Of a DNA stretch of 34,791 nt, positions 23,255 through 30,450 are shown one piece after another. The first letter of the stretch is position 1. Each line of letters begins with the position of its first letter. Position numbers and translations under genes: made by a program. Origin of the DNA: an uncultured Collinsella sp. (GTDB taxonomy: Bacteria; Actinomycetota; Coriobacteriia; Coriobacteriales; Coriobacteriaceae); the NCBI GenBank assembly GCA_900543945.1, contig UQTN01000003.1, positions 1 to 34,791 of the forward strand. Reading direction: 5' to 3'. The notes under the pieces were generated by a model. That model was given only the letters and a program-made list of their open reading frames with translations. It was not told the DNA's origin and made no database searches.

Positions 23255-24565
23255 TTACTCGTCCAGCACGGCGAAGGCCTGCTTCAGATCCCAAATGATG
23301 TCCTCGGCGTTCTCGGTACCGATGGAAAGACGGATCGTGGAGGGCGTGATGTTCTGCTCGGCGAGCTCCTCGGCAGAGAGCTGGGAGTGCGTGGTGGTAG
23401 CCGGGTGCACAACGAGCGACTTGACGTCGGCCACGTTGGCGAGCAGCGAGAACACCTGCAGATGATCGATGAACTTCCAGGCAGCCTCCTGGCCACCCTT
23501 AATCTCAAAGGTGAAGATCGAAGCGCCGCCGTTGGGGAAGTACTTCTGATAGAGCTCGTGATCGGGGTGCTCAGGCAGGCTCGGGTGGTTCACCTTGGCA
23601 ACGTGGCTGTCGCCGGCAAGGAACTCAACGACCTTCTTGGTGTTCTCGACATGACGGTCAACGCGCAGCGACAGGGTCTCGGTGCCCTGGAGCAGGACCC
23701 AGGCGTTGAACGGGCTGATGCAGGCACCCTCGTCACGCAGCAGGATGGCGCGGACATAGGTTGCGAAGGCGGCGGGACCGGCAGCCTCGGCAAACGAGAC
23801 GCCATGGTAGGAGGGGTTGGGCTCAGCGATCTGGGCGTACTTTCCGCTCGCCTTCCAATCGAAGTTACCGCCGTCGACGATCACACCGCCCAGCGAGGTG
23901 CCGTGGCCGCCGATGAACTTGGTTGCGGAGTGGACAACGATGTTGGCGCCATGCTCCAGCGGACGGAACAGATACGGGGTGCCGAAAGTGTTGTCGACGA
24001 CAACCGGCAGACCGTGCTTCTTGGCGATCTCGGAGATGGCGTCGATGTTGGGGATGTCAGAGTTGGGGTTGCCGAGCGTCTCGAGATAGATGACCGTGGT
24101 GTTGTCCTTGATGGCACCCTCAACCTCTTCCAGGTTGTGGGCATCGACAAACGTGGTCTCGACGCCAAACTGGGAGAGCGTATGCTCGAGCAGGTTGTAG
24201 GAACCGCCGTAGATGGTCTTCTGAGCCACCACGTGGTCACCAGCCTGGGCAAGAGCCTGCAGGGTATAGGTGATGGCAGCGGCACCGGAGGCGACGGCAA
24301 GACCGGCCACGCCACCCTCGAGCGCGGCGATACGGTCCTCAAAGACGCCCTGGGTGGAGTTGGTCAGACGGCCGTAGATGTTACCGGCGTCGGCAAGACC
24401 AAAGCGATCGGCGGCGTGCTGGGAGTTGCGGAACACATAGCTCGTGGTCTGGTAGATAGGCACGGCGCGGGAGTCGGATGCGGGGTCGGCGCTCTCCTGG
24501 CCAACATGAAGCTGCAGGGTATCGAAACCAAAGGTGTGCTCGGGGTTGTTGATGAACTGGCTCAT
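23255..24565 (-). CDS. metY: O-acetylhomoserine sulfhydrylase
   Basis: A 436-residue PLP enzyme of the Cys/Met metabolism family; it makes homocysteine from O-acetylhomoserine and sulfide. The PLP Lys is 216 in VHSATKFIGGHG, with VVDNTFGTPYLF just before and the substrate-binding YGRLTNST near residue 64-71. N-terminus FGFDTLQLHVGQ and the YQTTSY motif are typical of MetY rather than MetB. ATG at 24565 has AGGAG upstream. It has a strong promoter, a leader of about 180 nt with a short open frame, and a divergent LysR regulator, so expression is probably tied to sulfur or amino-acid supply. Confidence 0.95.
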   Translation of the reverse strand: MSQFINNPEHTFGFDTLQLHVGQESADPASDSRAVPIYQTTSYVFRNSQHAADRFGLADAGNIYGRLTNSTQGVFEDRIAALEGGVAGLAVASGAAAITYTLQALAQAGDHVVAQKTIYGGSYNLLEHTLSQFGVETTFVDAHNLEEVEGAIKDNTTVIYLETLGNPNSDIPNIDAISEIAKKHGLPVVVDNTFGTPYLFRPLEHGANIVVHSATKFIGGHGTSLGGVIVDGGNFDWKASGKYAQIAEPNPSYHGVSFAEAAGPAAFATYVRAILLRDEGACISPFNAWVLLQGTETLSLRVDRHVENTKKVVEFLAGDSHVAKVNHPSLPEHPDHELYQKYFPNGGASIFTFEIKGGQEAAWKFIDHLQVFSLLANVADVKSLVVHPATTTHSQLSAEELAEQNITPSTIRLSIGTENAEDIIWDLKQAFAVLDE

Positions 24566-24619
24566 GATGATCTCCTTGATCGAACGAAAGTAAATAAATA
24601 AGAGAGAAGTAAGTCGCTG

Positions 24620-24654
24620 TCTCCTGATCACGCCGACGGGCGCAAACAGGAGCC
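24620..24654 (-). promoter_or_regulatory. Nested hairpin in the metY leader
   Basis: On the minus strand CTCCTG pairs with CAGGAG, enclosing GCGCC-CGTC-GGCG. The stop codon of the 17-codon leader frame falls inside it, so a ribosome at the end of that frame would open the hairpin. No T run follows, so a simple terminator is unlikely. Confidence 0.45.
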
Positions 24655-24681
24655 CGGCATTCGTCTTGGTAAGCAGTTCAT
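24628..24681 (-). CDS. 17-codon leader open frame of metY
   Basis: On the minus strand, AAAAGGAGG lies 8 nt upstream of an ATG that encodes MNCLPRRMPGSCLRPSA, ending in TGA about 60 nt before metY. The frame lies inside the transcribed leader, and its ribosome site is as good as that of metY. It has two Cys and two Met codons. The end of the frame overlaps a two-level hairpin. It may be a leader peptide through which ribosome stalling controls metY, or simply a translated upstream frame. Confidence 0.45.
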   Translation of the reverse strand: MNCLPRRMPGSCLRPSA

Positions 24682-24750
24682 ATGCGGTCCTCCTTTTGAC
24701 ATCCCGGTTCCGTGGTCGGCTTAATTACCTACCGCCTTTGTGTGTTTTGA

Positions 24751-24779
24751 ATAGTACGAGCATTGTTTCGCTCGGTCAA
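24751..24779 (-). promoter_or_regulatory. metY promoter
   Basis: Minus-strand -35 TTGACC (24774-24779), 17-nt spacer, -10 TACTAT (24751-24756). The spacer contains GAGC/GCTC. Expected transcription start is about 24744, giving a leader of about 180 nt. Confidence 0.85.
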
Positions 24780-24801
24780 TCACTTAAAAGCGCTAACCTG
24801 T

Positions 24802-24818
24802 TATCTGTTTTTTAGATA
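24802..24818. promoter_or_regulatory. LysR-type operator candidate
   Basis: TATCTGTTTTTTAGATA is a 5-7-5 inverted repeat containing the T-N11-A LysR motif. It lies 22 nt before the LysR gene start and 23 nt upstream of the metY -35, so the regulator could control both genes. Confidence 0.55.
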
Positions 24819-24840
24819 GCTATCGAAAGGACAGGCACCG

Positions 24841-25743
24841 ATGACACTCCAGCAGCTTCGTTTTCTTATCGCCGTGGCAGAGTCCGGCTCAATCAACGCC
24901 GCAGCTCAGCGCCTCTATACCGCTCAGTCCAACATCTCAAACGCCGTCAAAAGCCTAGAACAAGAGCTCCATCTGGAGATCTTTACGCGCTCCAGCCGCG
25001 GCGTCACGCTCACCAACGACGGCACCGAGCTTTTGGGCTATGCGCGCCAGGTCGTAGAGCAGGCCGACATGCTCGAGGCACGCTACGAGGACGGTGGCAC
25101 CCCGCAAGCCCGCCTCGCCATTTCCGCCCAGCACTACGCCTTTTCGGTCGAGGCCTTTGTCAACGTGGTCGAGCGCTGCCGCGACAGCAAGTTCGAGTTC
25201 ATCATGCGCGAGACCACCACATCGCAGATCATCGATGACGTCCGTGCGTTTCGCAGCGATATCGGCATTCTGTATCTGGATGACTTTAACGCCCGCGTTC
25301 TGCAGAAGGCCTTCGCCGATGCCCGCGCAAGCTTCCATCCCCTATTCGACGCGACGGTCCACGTCTTCGTTAGCGAGCGCCACCCGCTCGCACGCCGCCC
25401 GCAGCTGTCCCTTGCCGACCTCACGCCCTATACGCGCTACAGCTTTGAGCAGGGAACCTCAAACTCCTTCTATTACGCCGAGGAACCTTTTAGCTATATC
25501 CCTTGCGACCGCAACATACGAATCTCGGACCGCGGAACACTTACCAACTTACTTATCACGTCGAACGGTTACACCCTGTCGACCGGTGTCCTCTCCAATG
25601 AAATGCAATGGGGCATGGCATCGATCCCGCTAGCAGACGCCCCAACGATGCACGTTGGCTACATTATGCACGACGAGCGCAAGCCCTCTCTCCTCTTGCA
25701 GCAATACCTCGACGAGCTCAACCGCATCATCCATGCCAACTAA
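24841..25743 (+). CDS. LysR-family transcriptional regulator
   Basis: A 300-residue LysR regulator. The N-terminal helix-turn-helix is LRFLIAVAESGSINAAAQRLYTAQSNISNAVKSLEQEL (about residues 6-43), followed by LEIFTRSSRGVTLT; the rest is the two-lobed effector domain with LAISAQHYAF. It is divergent from metY across a 275-bp gap with a candidate operator, the classic layout of a LysR gene and its target. Effectors of sulfur-gene LysR proteins such as CysB and MetR are O-acetylserine or homocysteine; the ligand here is unknown. Confidence 0.92.
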   Translation: MTLQQLRFLIAVAESGSINAAAQRLYTAQSNISNAVKSLEQELHLEIFTRSSRGVTLTNDGTELLGYARQVVEQADMLEARYEDGGTPQARLAISAQHYAFSVEAFVNVVERCRDSKFEFIMRETTTSQIIDDVRAFRSDIGILYLDDFNARVLQKAFADARASFHPLFDATVHVFVSERHPLARRPQLSLADLTPYTRYSFEQGTSNSFYYAEEPFSYIPCDRNIRISDRGTLTNLLITSNGYTLSTGVLSNEMQWGMASIPLADAPTMHVGYIMHDERKPSLLLQQYLDELNRIIHAN

Positions 25744-25842
25744 CAGTCGGAAGACGGGGTAGAAATCGTAGATTGCTGGCCCCCGGCGGGCATGGCGCTA
25801 CAATGGTCACTCACATGAAATGCACTCAACGAAAGGAAGCCC

Positions 25843-26328
25843 GTGAAGGTCATCATCTACACCGACGGCTCGGCCCGATCAAATCCGGGACGCGGCGGCT
25901 ACGGCGCCGTGCTCAAATACACCAACCCCGCCGGCAAGACCTTCACCTCCGAGCTTTCGCGCGGCTACGCCAAGACCACCAACAACCGCATGGAACTCAT
26001 GGCGGTCATCGTGGCGCTCGAGGCGCTCAACCGCCCTTGCGAGGTCGAAGTCCATTCCGATTCGCAGTATGTCGTCAACGCCTTTAACAAGCACTGGATC
26101 GACGGCTGGAAAAAGCGCGGATGGAAAACCGCCAACAAGCAACCCGTCAAGAACCGCGACCTGTGGGAGCGCCTACTCACCGCCAAAAGCAAGCACAAGG
26201 TTGATTTCATCTGGGTTAAGGGTCACGCCGGTCACGAGCTCAACGAGCGCTGCGATGAGCTCGCCACCACGGCGGCCGACGGCAGCAACCTCGATATCGA
26301 CGCCGGCTTTAACGAGAGCGACCTGTAA
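25843..26328 (+). CDS. rnhA: Ribonuclease H
   Basis: A 161-residue type I RNase H that cuts RNA in RNA-DNA hybrids. Active-site residues are visible: Asp8 in YTDGS, Glu51 in NRMELMAV, Asp73 in HSDSQYVV, and Asp138 in ERCDELA, with His128 in WVKGHAGHELNERCD. The handle-region helix KHWIDGWKKRGWKT is present, as in E. coli RnhA. GTG start with AAAGGAAG upstream. No operon partner; the next gene is 73 nt away. Confidence 0.96.
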   Translation: MKVIIYTDGSARSNPGRGGYGAVLKYTNPAGKTFTSELSRGYAKTTNNRMELMAVIVALEALNRPCEVEVHSDSQYVVNAFNKHWIDGWKKRGWKTANKQPVKNRDLWERLLTAKSKHKVDFIWVKGHAGHELNERCDELATTAADGSNLDIDAGFNESDL

Positions 26329-26401
26329 TAGCGTTTTCGCGCAGCTTTATATCCCCACGCGCTACACTCATCCTGTAGACCAAACAACGCAAGGGGGACG
26401 T

Positions 26402-27508
26402 ATGCTGCGCATCGCGACCATCGGCACATCCATGATCACCGACGACTTTATCCAAGTCGTCAACGCCAACGACCAAGCCGCGTTTGTGGGCACGCTTTCA
26501 CGCGATGCCAATCGCGGTGCCGCCTTTACCGCCGAGCGCGGTGGCGAGCGAAACTTTACTTCACTCGATGAGCTCGCGGCAGCTGCCGACGTCGACGCCG
26601 TCTATATCGGCAGCCCTAACGCACTTCACTACGAGCAGGCCCTTGTCTGCATCGCCGGTGGCAAGCACGTCATCGTCGAGAAGCCCTTCTGCGCCACCGA
26701 AGCGCAGGCGCTGGAAGTCTTCCGCGCTGCCGAGGCAGCAGGTGTCGTGGCCCTCGAGGCCATGCGTCCCCTCCACGACCCCGCCTTCCACGCCATCGAG
26801 GACGCCCTGGGCGAGATCGCCCCCATCCGCCGCGCCTCATTGCGCTTTGGCAAATATTCCTCGCGCTACAACGAGATTCTCGCGGGACGCGCCACCAATA
26901 TCTTCGACTGCAATATGGCATCGGGTTCCCTCATGGACATTGGCGTCTACACCGTCGAGCCCATGGTCGAGATTTTCGGCATGCCCTCCGGCCTTACGAG
27001 CATGGCTACTCTGCTCGACCCCGCCACGCGACAGCTCACGCACGGCCCCATCGACGGCTGCGGTTCCATCCTCGCCAGCTACGGCGGTGGCCGTATCTCC
27101 GTCGAGCTCGCGCACTCCAAAATAACGAATGACCTGCTACCCTCGCAGATCGAAGGCGAGCGTGGCACTATCCAGATCGACCATCTGTCCACGCCCCGCA
27201 ATGTCCGCATCGACTATCGCGGCGATGTCGTACGCGGCTCGGCGACCGAGGCACCGCGCGAACAGGGCGACAACGGCCGCGTGCTCGACCTGCCCAAATC
27301 GAGCAACACTATGGAATACGAACTCACAGACTTTATCACCGCCATCGGCGGCATCGATAACGTTAAGGAAGAGATTTGGGAGACCCCGGCGGGACGTCAC
27401 GAACTTGGCCACTACCGCGATGTCACGCTCGTCTCATTGCGCATCATGGATGCCGTGCGCCAGCAGGCCGGCATTACCTTCCCGTCCGACGCAGGCAAGC
27501 AGGCCTAG
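26402..27508 (+). CDS. Gfo/Idh/MocA-family oxidoreductase
   Basis: A 368-residue NAD(P)-dependent dehydrogenase. N-terminal Rossmann fold begins MLRIATIGTSMI, with VDAVYIGSPNALHYEQAL and HVIVEKPFCAT (the EKP motif holding the catalytic Lys), then a C-terminal beta-sheet domain with GSLMDIGVY. Family members act on sugars, inositols or biliverdin; substrate unknown. ATG at 26402 has AAGGGGGA upstream; the frame open further upstream overlaps rnhA and is not used. The acylphosphatase gene starts 2 nt after its stop, so the two are co-translated. Confidence 0.92.
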   Translation: MLRIATIGTSMITDDFIQVVNANDQAAFVGTLSRDANRGAAFTAERGGERNFTSLDELAAAADVDAVYIGSPNALHYEQALVCIAGGKHVIVEKPFCATEAQALEVFRAAEAAGVVALEAMRPLHDPAFHAIEDALGEIAPIRRASLRFGKYSSRYNEILAGRATNIFDCNMASGSLMDIGVYTVEPMVEIFGMPSGLTSMATLLDPATRQLTHGPIDGCGSILASYGGGRISVELAHSKITNDLLPSQIEGERGTIQIDHLSTPRNVRIDYRGDVVRGSATEAPREQGDNGRVLDLPKSSNTMEYELTDFITAIGGIDNVKEEIWETPAGRHELGHYRDVTLVSLRIMDAVRQQAGITFPSDAGKQA

Positions 27509-27510
27509 CG

Positions 27511-27921
27511 ATGGGCTTCTTCGATGCGTTCTTCTCCAGCGTCACCGGCGGCAGTCGAGAGCCTCAAAAACCATCAAACATCGAGCTCGAGTTGCGCCGC
27601 AGGCTTACTGTGCTCGCAAGCGACGAGGCCACTCAAGACACTCCCCTGCGCTATTTCCTGCGCTGGGCGGGGCAAGTCCAGGGCGTTGGTTTTCGCTTTA
27701 CCAACACCAACCTCGCGCAGGCACGCGCACTCACCGGCTGGGTGCGCAACATGGAAGACGGCTCGGTCGAGATGGAGATACAGGGAGCACCGGCAAACAT
27801 CCTATCTCATCTCGAGGCGCTTCATGCCTCCTACGAGCGCATGGGAACGCGTTTTCGCCTCGTAGAAGCCCAGGCCCAAGCCCCACTTGCCAATGAAGAC
27901 AGTTTCATTCCTCGTTATTAG
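27511..27921 (+). CDS. Acylphosphatase with N-terminal extension
   Basis: A 136-residue protein. The acylphosphatase core occupies residues 46-128, with the phosphate loop GQVQGVGFR (catalytic Arg62) and GWVRNMEDGSVEM (catalytic Asn80), 18 residues apart as in the family. The enzyme hydrolyses carboxyl-phosphate bonds such as those of acetyl or carbamoyl phosphate. The 45-residue N-terminal extension MGFFDAFFSSVTGG... is unlike the usual 90-residue enzyme; its hydrophobic start may anchor or target the protein. Its start is 2 nt after the oxidoreductase stop, so translation is likely coupled. Confidence 0.88.
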   Translation: MGFFDAFFSSVTGGSREPQKPSNIELELRRRLTVLASDEATQDTPLRYFLRWAGQVQGVGFRFTNTNLAQARALTGWVRNMEDGSVEMEIQGAPANILSHLEALHASYERMGTRFRLVEAQAQAPLANEDSFIPRY

Positions 27922-27946
27922 TATTGTGTGCTAAATACGGTATCAT
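27918..27946 (+). promoter_or_regulatory. Promoter of Fur-family regulator gene
   Basis: -35 TTAGTA (27918-27923, overlapping the acylphosphatase stop), 17-nt spacer, -10 TATCAT (27941-27946). The inverted GGTA/TACC (27939-27951) near the -10 may be an operator; no clean Fur or PerR box was recognised. Confidence 0.5.
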
Positions 27947-27982
27947 TTACCTACGACCGTTGATAGAAAAGAGGCGAGGCGC

Positions 27983-28363
27983 ATGGCGGTGCAAAGAAGG
28001 AATACCAGGCAGCGAAAGCTGGTTCTTGACGCCGTGCGCCAAAGTTATAACCATCCCACCGCCGACGAAATCTACAACGTCGTGCGCGCGCAGGATGACA
28101 AAATCAGCCGCGGTACGGTCTACCGCAATCTCAATCTCTTAGCCGACGCAGGGGAGATTCTCTCTATTAAGACGCCGGGCGGCAGCCGTTTCGATCGCAC
28201 CATCGGGCCGCACGCACATATCATCTGCACCTCGTGCAGCCGCGTCATCGACGTGCCACTCCCCTTCGACGCCCAGCTCGACGCCAGGGCATCCGAACAA
28301 ATCGGATGGAGCGTCAGCTCGCACTACACCATCTTTGAGGGACTCTGCCCCGACTGCCAGTAG
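27983..28363 (+). CDS. Fur-family metalloregulator
   Basis: A 126-residue regulator of the Fur/PerR family. The winged helix is at about residues 10-60 with HPTADEIYNVVRAQ and SRGTVYRNLNLLADAGEI; the hinge is RFDRTIGPHAH; structural zinc Cys are at CTSC (82, 85) and CPDC (122, 125). Histidines 77 and 79 belong to the regulatory metal site. It could be a PerR-type peroxide sensor or a Fur-type iron sensor; the sequence alone does not decide. It stands downstream of the acylphosphatase gene by 61 nt with its own promoter. The palindrome at 28366 lies right after the stop codon. Confidence 0.92.
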   Translation: MAVQRRNTRQRKLVLDAVRQSYNHPTADEIYNVVRAQDDKISRGTVYRNLNLLADAGEILSIKTPGGSRFDRTIGPHAHIICTSCSRVIDVPLPFDAQLDARASEQIGWSVSSHYTIFEGLCPDCQ

Positions 28364-28365
28364 CC

Positions 28366-28436
28366 TTTGGGACATGCCTGCAAATCTACTTGCCCATCCG
28401 CTACAGCAAACAGTACATTTCTAGGCATGTCCCAAA
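28366..28436. repeat. 71-bp palindromic element, perfect 14-bp arms
   Basis: Arms TTTGGGACATGCCT (28366-28379) and its exact complement (28423-28436) around a 43-nt loop. It fills the gap between the convergent Fur-family and Cof-type phosphatase genes, beginning 2 nt after one stop codon and ending 3 nt before the other. The minus strand of the loop reads AATGTACTGTTTGCTG, similar to words in the elements at 5790 and 18426. It may serve as a bidirectional transcription end, without T runs. Confidence 0.8.
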
Positions 28437-28439
28437 TAT

Positions 28440-29237
28440 CTACTCGGCGAGCAGGCGACGCAGCTCCTCTTCGACCGTGCGTACGTAACGGACGCGGTCG
28501 TTGATGCCGCGCATAGAGGGATTGCAGCTCTCCATTAGATAAGGATGGCCCACTACGTTGAGCATGTCGCGGTCGTTTTCGTTATCGCCAAACGCCATCA
28601 TCTCATCGGGCGAAATACCCAGGGCACGACCGTAATCGGCAAGCGCGGAGCCCTTGCCCGAACCGAAACCGATAAAGTCCGTCCATTCGGTTCCCGACGT
28701 CATCACGTCAACACGGTCGCTAAAGAGGCGCTCGAAATACTCCAGGGCCGCCGGCTGATCCACCTCGGGCATCTGGAAGGCAATCTTAATGACGTCCTCG
28801 TCGATGTCCTCGGGACGGCCGACCACCGCCACATCGCAGTGGACCTCATAGCGCAAATGGTCGACGAACGCATCGTTGCCGCTTATGGTGTAGAGGTGCC
28901 CCTCGCAGGAAAGGGTAACGTCGGCATGGGGGTAGGCGACCACGGCATTCGCGATATCCATCGCCAGGTCACGCTCCATAGAGCGCTTGACAACGGCACG
29001 CCCCTCGCTCATCACCAGGGCTCCGTTTTCGCATACATAGGCGAGCTCATCGGCCACCGGGGCAAACAGGTAGCGCAAGCTCGCATATTGACGGCCGCTC
29101 GTCGGCATAAACACGATACCGCGACGATGCAGTTCATCGATGAGTTCAAAGGCCTCGGAACGCGGCTCGCGCTCCCCCGGATGCAGCAACGTGCCGTCCA
29201 AATCGCATGCAATCAGCTTGATTCCCTCAAGACCCAT
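28440..29237 (-). CDS. Cof-type HAD phosphatase
   Basis: A 265-residue HAD phosphatase of the Cof/YbjI group: motif I ACDLDGTLLHPGER near the N-terminus, motif II PTSGRQYASLRYLF, and motif IV MMAFGDNENDRDMLNVVGHPYLM. Cap domain between. Substrate unknown, probably sugar or flavin-type phosphates; E. coli relatives hydrolyse flavin mononucleotide. The ATG at 29237 is chosen with GGGGA 5 nt upstream; a TTG at 29249 is an alternative. Separate from the gene at 6771, with which it shares only the family. Confidence 0.9.
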   Translation of the reverse strand: MGLEGIKLIACDLDGTLLHPGEREPRSEAFELIDELHRRGIVFMPTSGRQYASLRYLFAPVADELAYVCENGALVMSEGRAVVKRSMERDLAMDIANAVVAYPHADVTLSCEGHLYTISGNDAFVDHLRYEVHCDVAVVGRPEDIDEDVIKIAFQMPEVDQPAALEYFERLFSDRVDVMTSGTEWTDFIGFGSGKGSALADYGRALGISPDEMMAFGDNENDRDMLNVVGHPYLMESCNPSMRGINDRVRYVRTVEEELRRLLAE

Positions 29238-29319
29238 ATGCTTCCCCAAAGCCTCCTATCAACAGCAAGACGGACCTTGATTGGTCGCCCCTCAAAGCCC
29301 GCCTTGCGTATATACGCGC

Positions 29320-29898
29320 TTAGCCGCGCGTCTTTTTTACGATGGTAAAGTCGGGAGCCATGCTCACGACGGCCTCCGCCGCACTCGATGCAAAGCGCCG
29401 GTCCGCATCGAGTTCACGGGTAACCACCGAGAGCCGAACACCCTCGACGCCCCGGAGCATGCGGCCCAAAACAGGCTGCACCGGCGTATACATGCGCACG
29501 GTATGCTCGTCCGAATCGCCTCGGAAAAGCGGCGCGTGCATATTGCCGATCTCCCAGCACGCATGCGCGAGCGCAATCGGATCCATGCGGTCGACTTCGA
29601 CCAAATAAACCTCGGCGCTGCGCAGGCGCACGACAACCGCCACGGGCACCATGCCCGAACGGTCGATGGCGAGCACGTCGCCATCGGCAAGACGACCGCC
29701 GTCGGCAGCATCCAGCCGAACATCGATCGTGCGCCCCAGCTCCGTCACGCCCGCAAACGCGCATACATCAGCCCGGTCCCAATCGAACAGTAGCTCGTCA
29801 ACTTCAAAGACGCCGCCCAACTTCCGGCGAAGCAGGAGTTCATAGGACGGATCGTTGAGATTTCCCAAGCATGTCGTCGAAACCAAGCGTTCAGGCAT
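29320..29898 (-). CDS. UreE-like protein without a urease cluster
   Basis: A 192-residue protein whose middle and C-terminal parts fit the urease accessory protein UreE: N-domain strands TIDVRLDAADGGRLADGDVLAIDRSG, then ACWEIGNMHAPLFRG (UreE pattern YHLGNRHxPL) and PVLGRMLRGVEGV. UreE delivers nickel to urease through a C-terminal His-rich tail; no such tail is present, and the conserved His of the metal site may be retained (HAxWxIGNMH). No urease genes are visible. The gene begins 3 nt after the FKBP gene stop, so the two form a unit; SlyD-type FKBPs are also linked to nickel. Call is moderately sure. Confidence 0.6.
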   Translation of the reverse strand: MPERLVSTTCLGNLNDPSYELLLRRKLGGVFEVDELLFDWDRADVCAFAGVTELGRTIDVRLDAADGGRLADGDVLAIDRSGMVPVAVVVRLRSAEVYLVEVDRMDPIALAHACWEIGNMHAPLFRGDSDEHTVRMYTPVQPVLGRMLRGVEGVRLSVVTRELDADRRFASSAAEAVVSMAPDFTIVKKTRG

Positions 29899-29901
29899 AC
29901 T

Positions 29902-30330
29902 CTAACCCTCGACCTCAACGAGCTCGATATCAAAGTTGAGGTCCTTGCCGGCCAGCTCGTGGTTGGCGTCGAGCGTCACAGCCTCGGGCGTTACGTCGAT
30001 GACCACAGCGGGAACGGGCATACCGCTCGGCGTGGACAGGAAAAGCTTCATGCCCTTCTCGATCTGCTCGATGTTGGGAACCTGTTCGGCCGGGAAGGTC
30101 AGAACCATCTCGGGATTGTGCTCGCCGTAGGCATCGGCAGCAGGAATGTGCACGGTCTTCTTCTCGCCCACCTGCATGTCGACAACAGCGGCGTCGAAGC
30201 CCTTGATCATCTGACCGGCGCCGCAGGTGAACTCCAGCGGCTCGCCGCGATCGTAGGAGCTATCGAACTGCGTGCCGTCATCGAGCGTGCCGCGATAATG
30301 GGTCTTGACCTTCTTGCCCTGGTTGGACAT
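29902..30330 (-). CDS. FKBP-type peptidyl-prolyl isomerase, SlyD-like
   Basis: A 142-residue cytoplasmic protein: FKBP domain with VKTHYRGTLDDGTQFDSSYDRGEPLEF, GAGQMIKGFDAAVVDMQVGEKKTVHIPAADAYGEHNP, the insert-in-flap chaperone domain, then NHELAGKDLNFDIELVEVEG. This split order is that of SlyD/FkpB, which isomerises prolyl bonds and acts as a chaperone. The His-rich nickel-binding tail of E. coli SlyD is missing. ATG at 30330 has GGAGG upstream. It lies 3 nt upstream of the UreE-like gene, a linkage that hints at a shared metal or folding role. Confidence 0.9.
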   Translation of the reverse strand: MSNQGKKVKTHYRGTLDDGTQFDSSYDRGEPLEFTCGAGQMIKGFDAAVVDMQVGEKKTVHIPAADAYGEHNPEMVLTFPAEQVPNIEQIEKGMKLFLSTPSGMPVPAVVIDVTPEAVTLDANHELAGKDLNFDIELVEVEG

Positions 30331-30450
30331 GGTAACCTCCGTGATAAGGGCGGCGCACAACGCGGGCCGCCGTGAACATATGGCGCTAACTATACCCTAG
30401 TCATACAATTCAATGACAGTTTGCAAAGAAACGCTGCAACCGGAGGAACC

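Noticed and set aside
24566..24744. SAM riboswitch or T-box in the metY leader
   Set aside because: No SAM-I core or T-box sequence (TGGN with AGGGTGGNACCGCG) was seen; the leader is better explained by a short open frame and hairpin.
29320..29898. Urease operon
   Set aside because: Only a UreE-like gene is present; no ureA, B, C, D, F or G is visible, so no urease can be claimed from this window.
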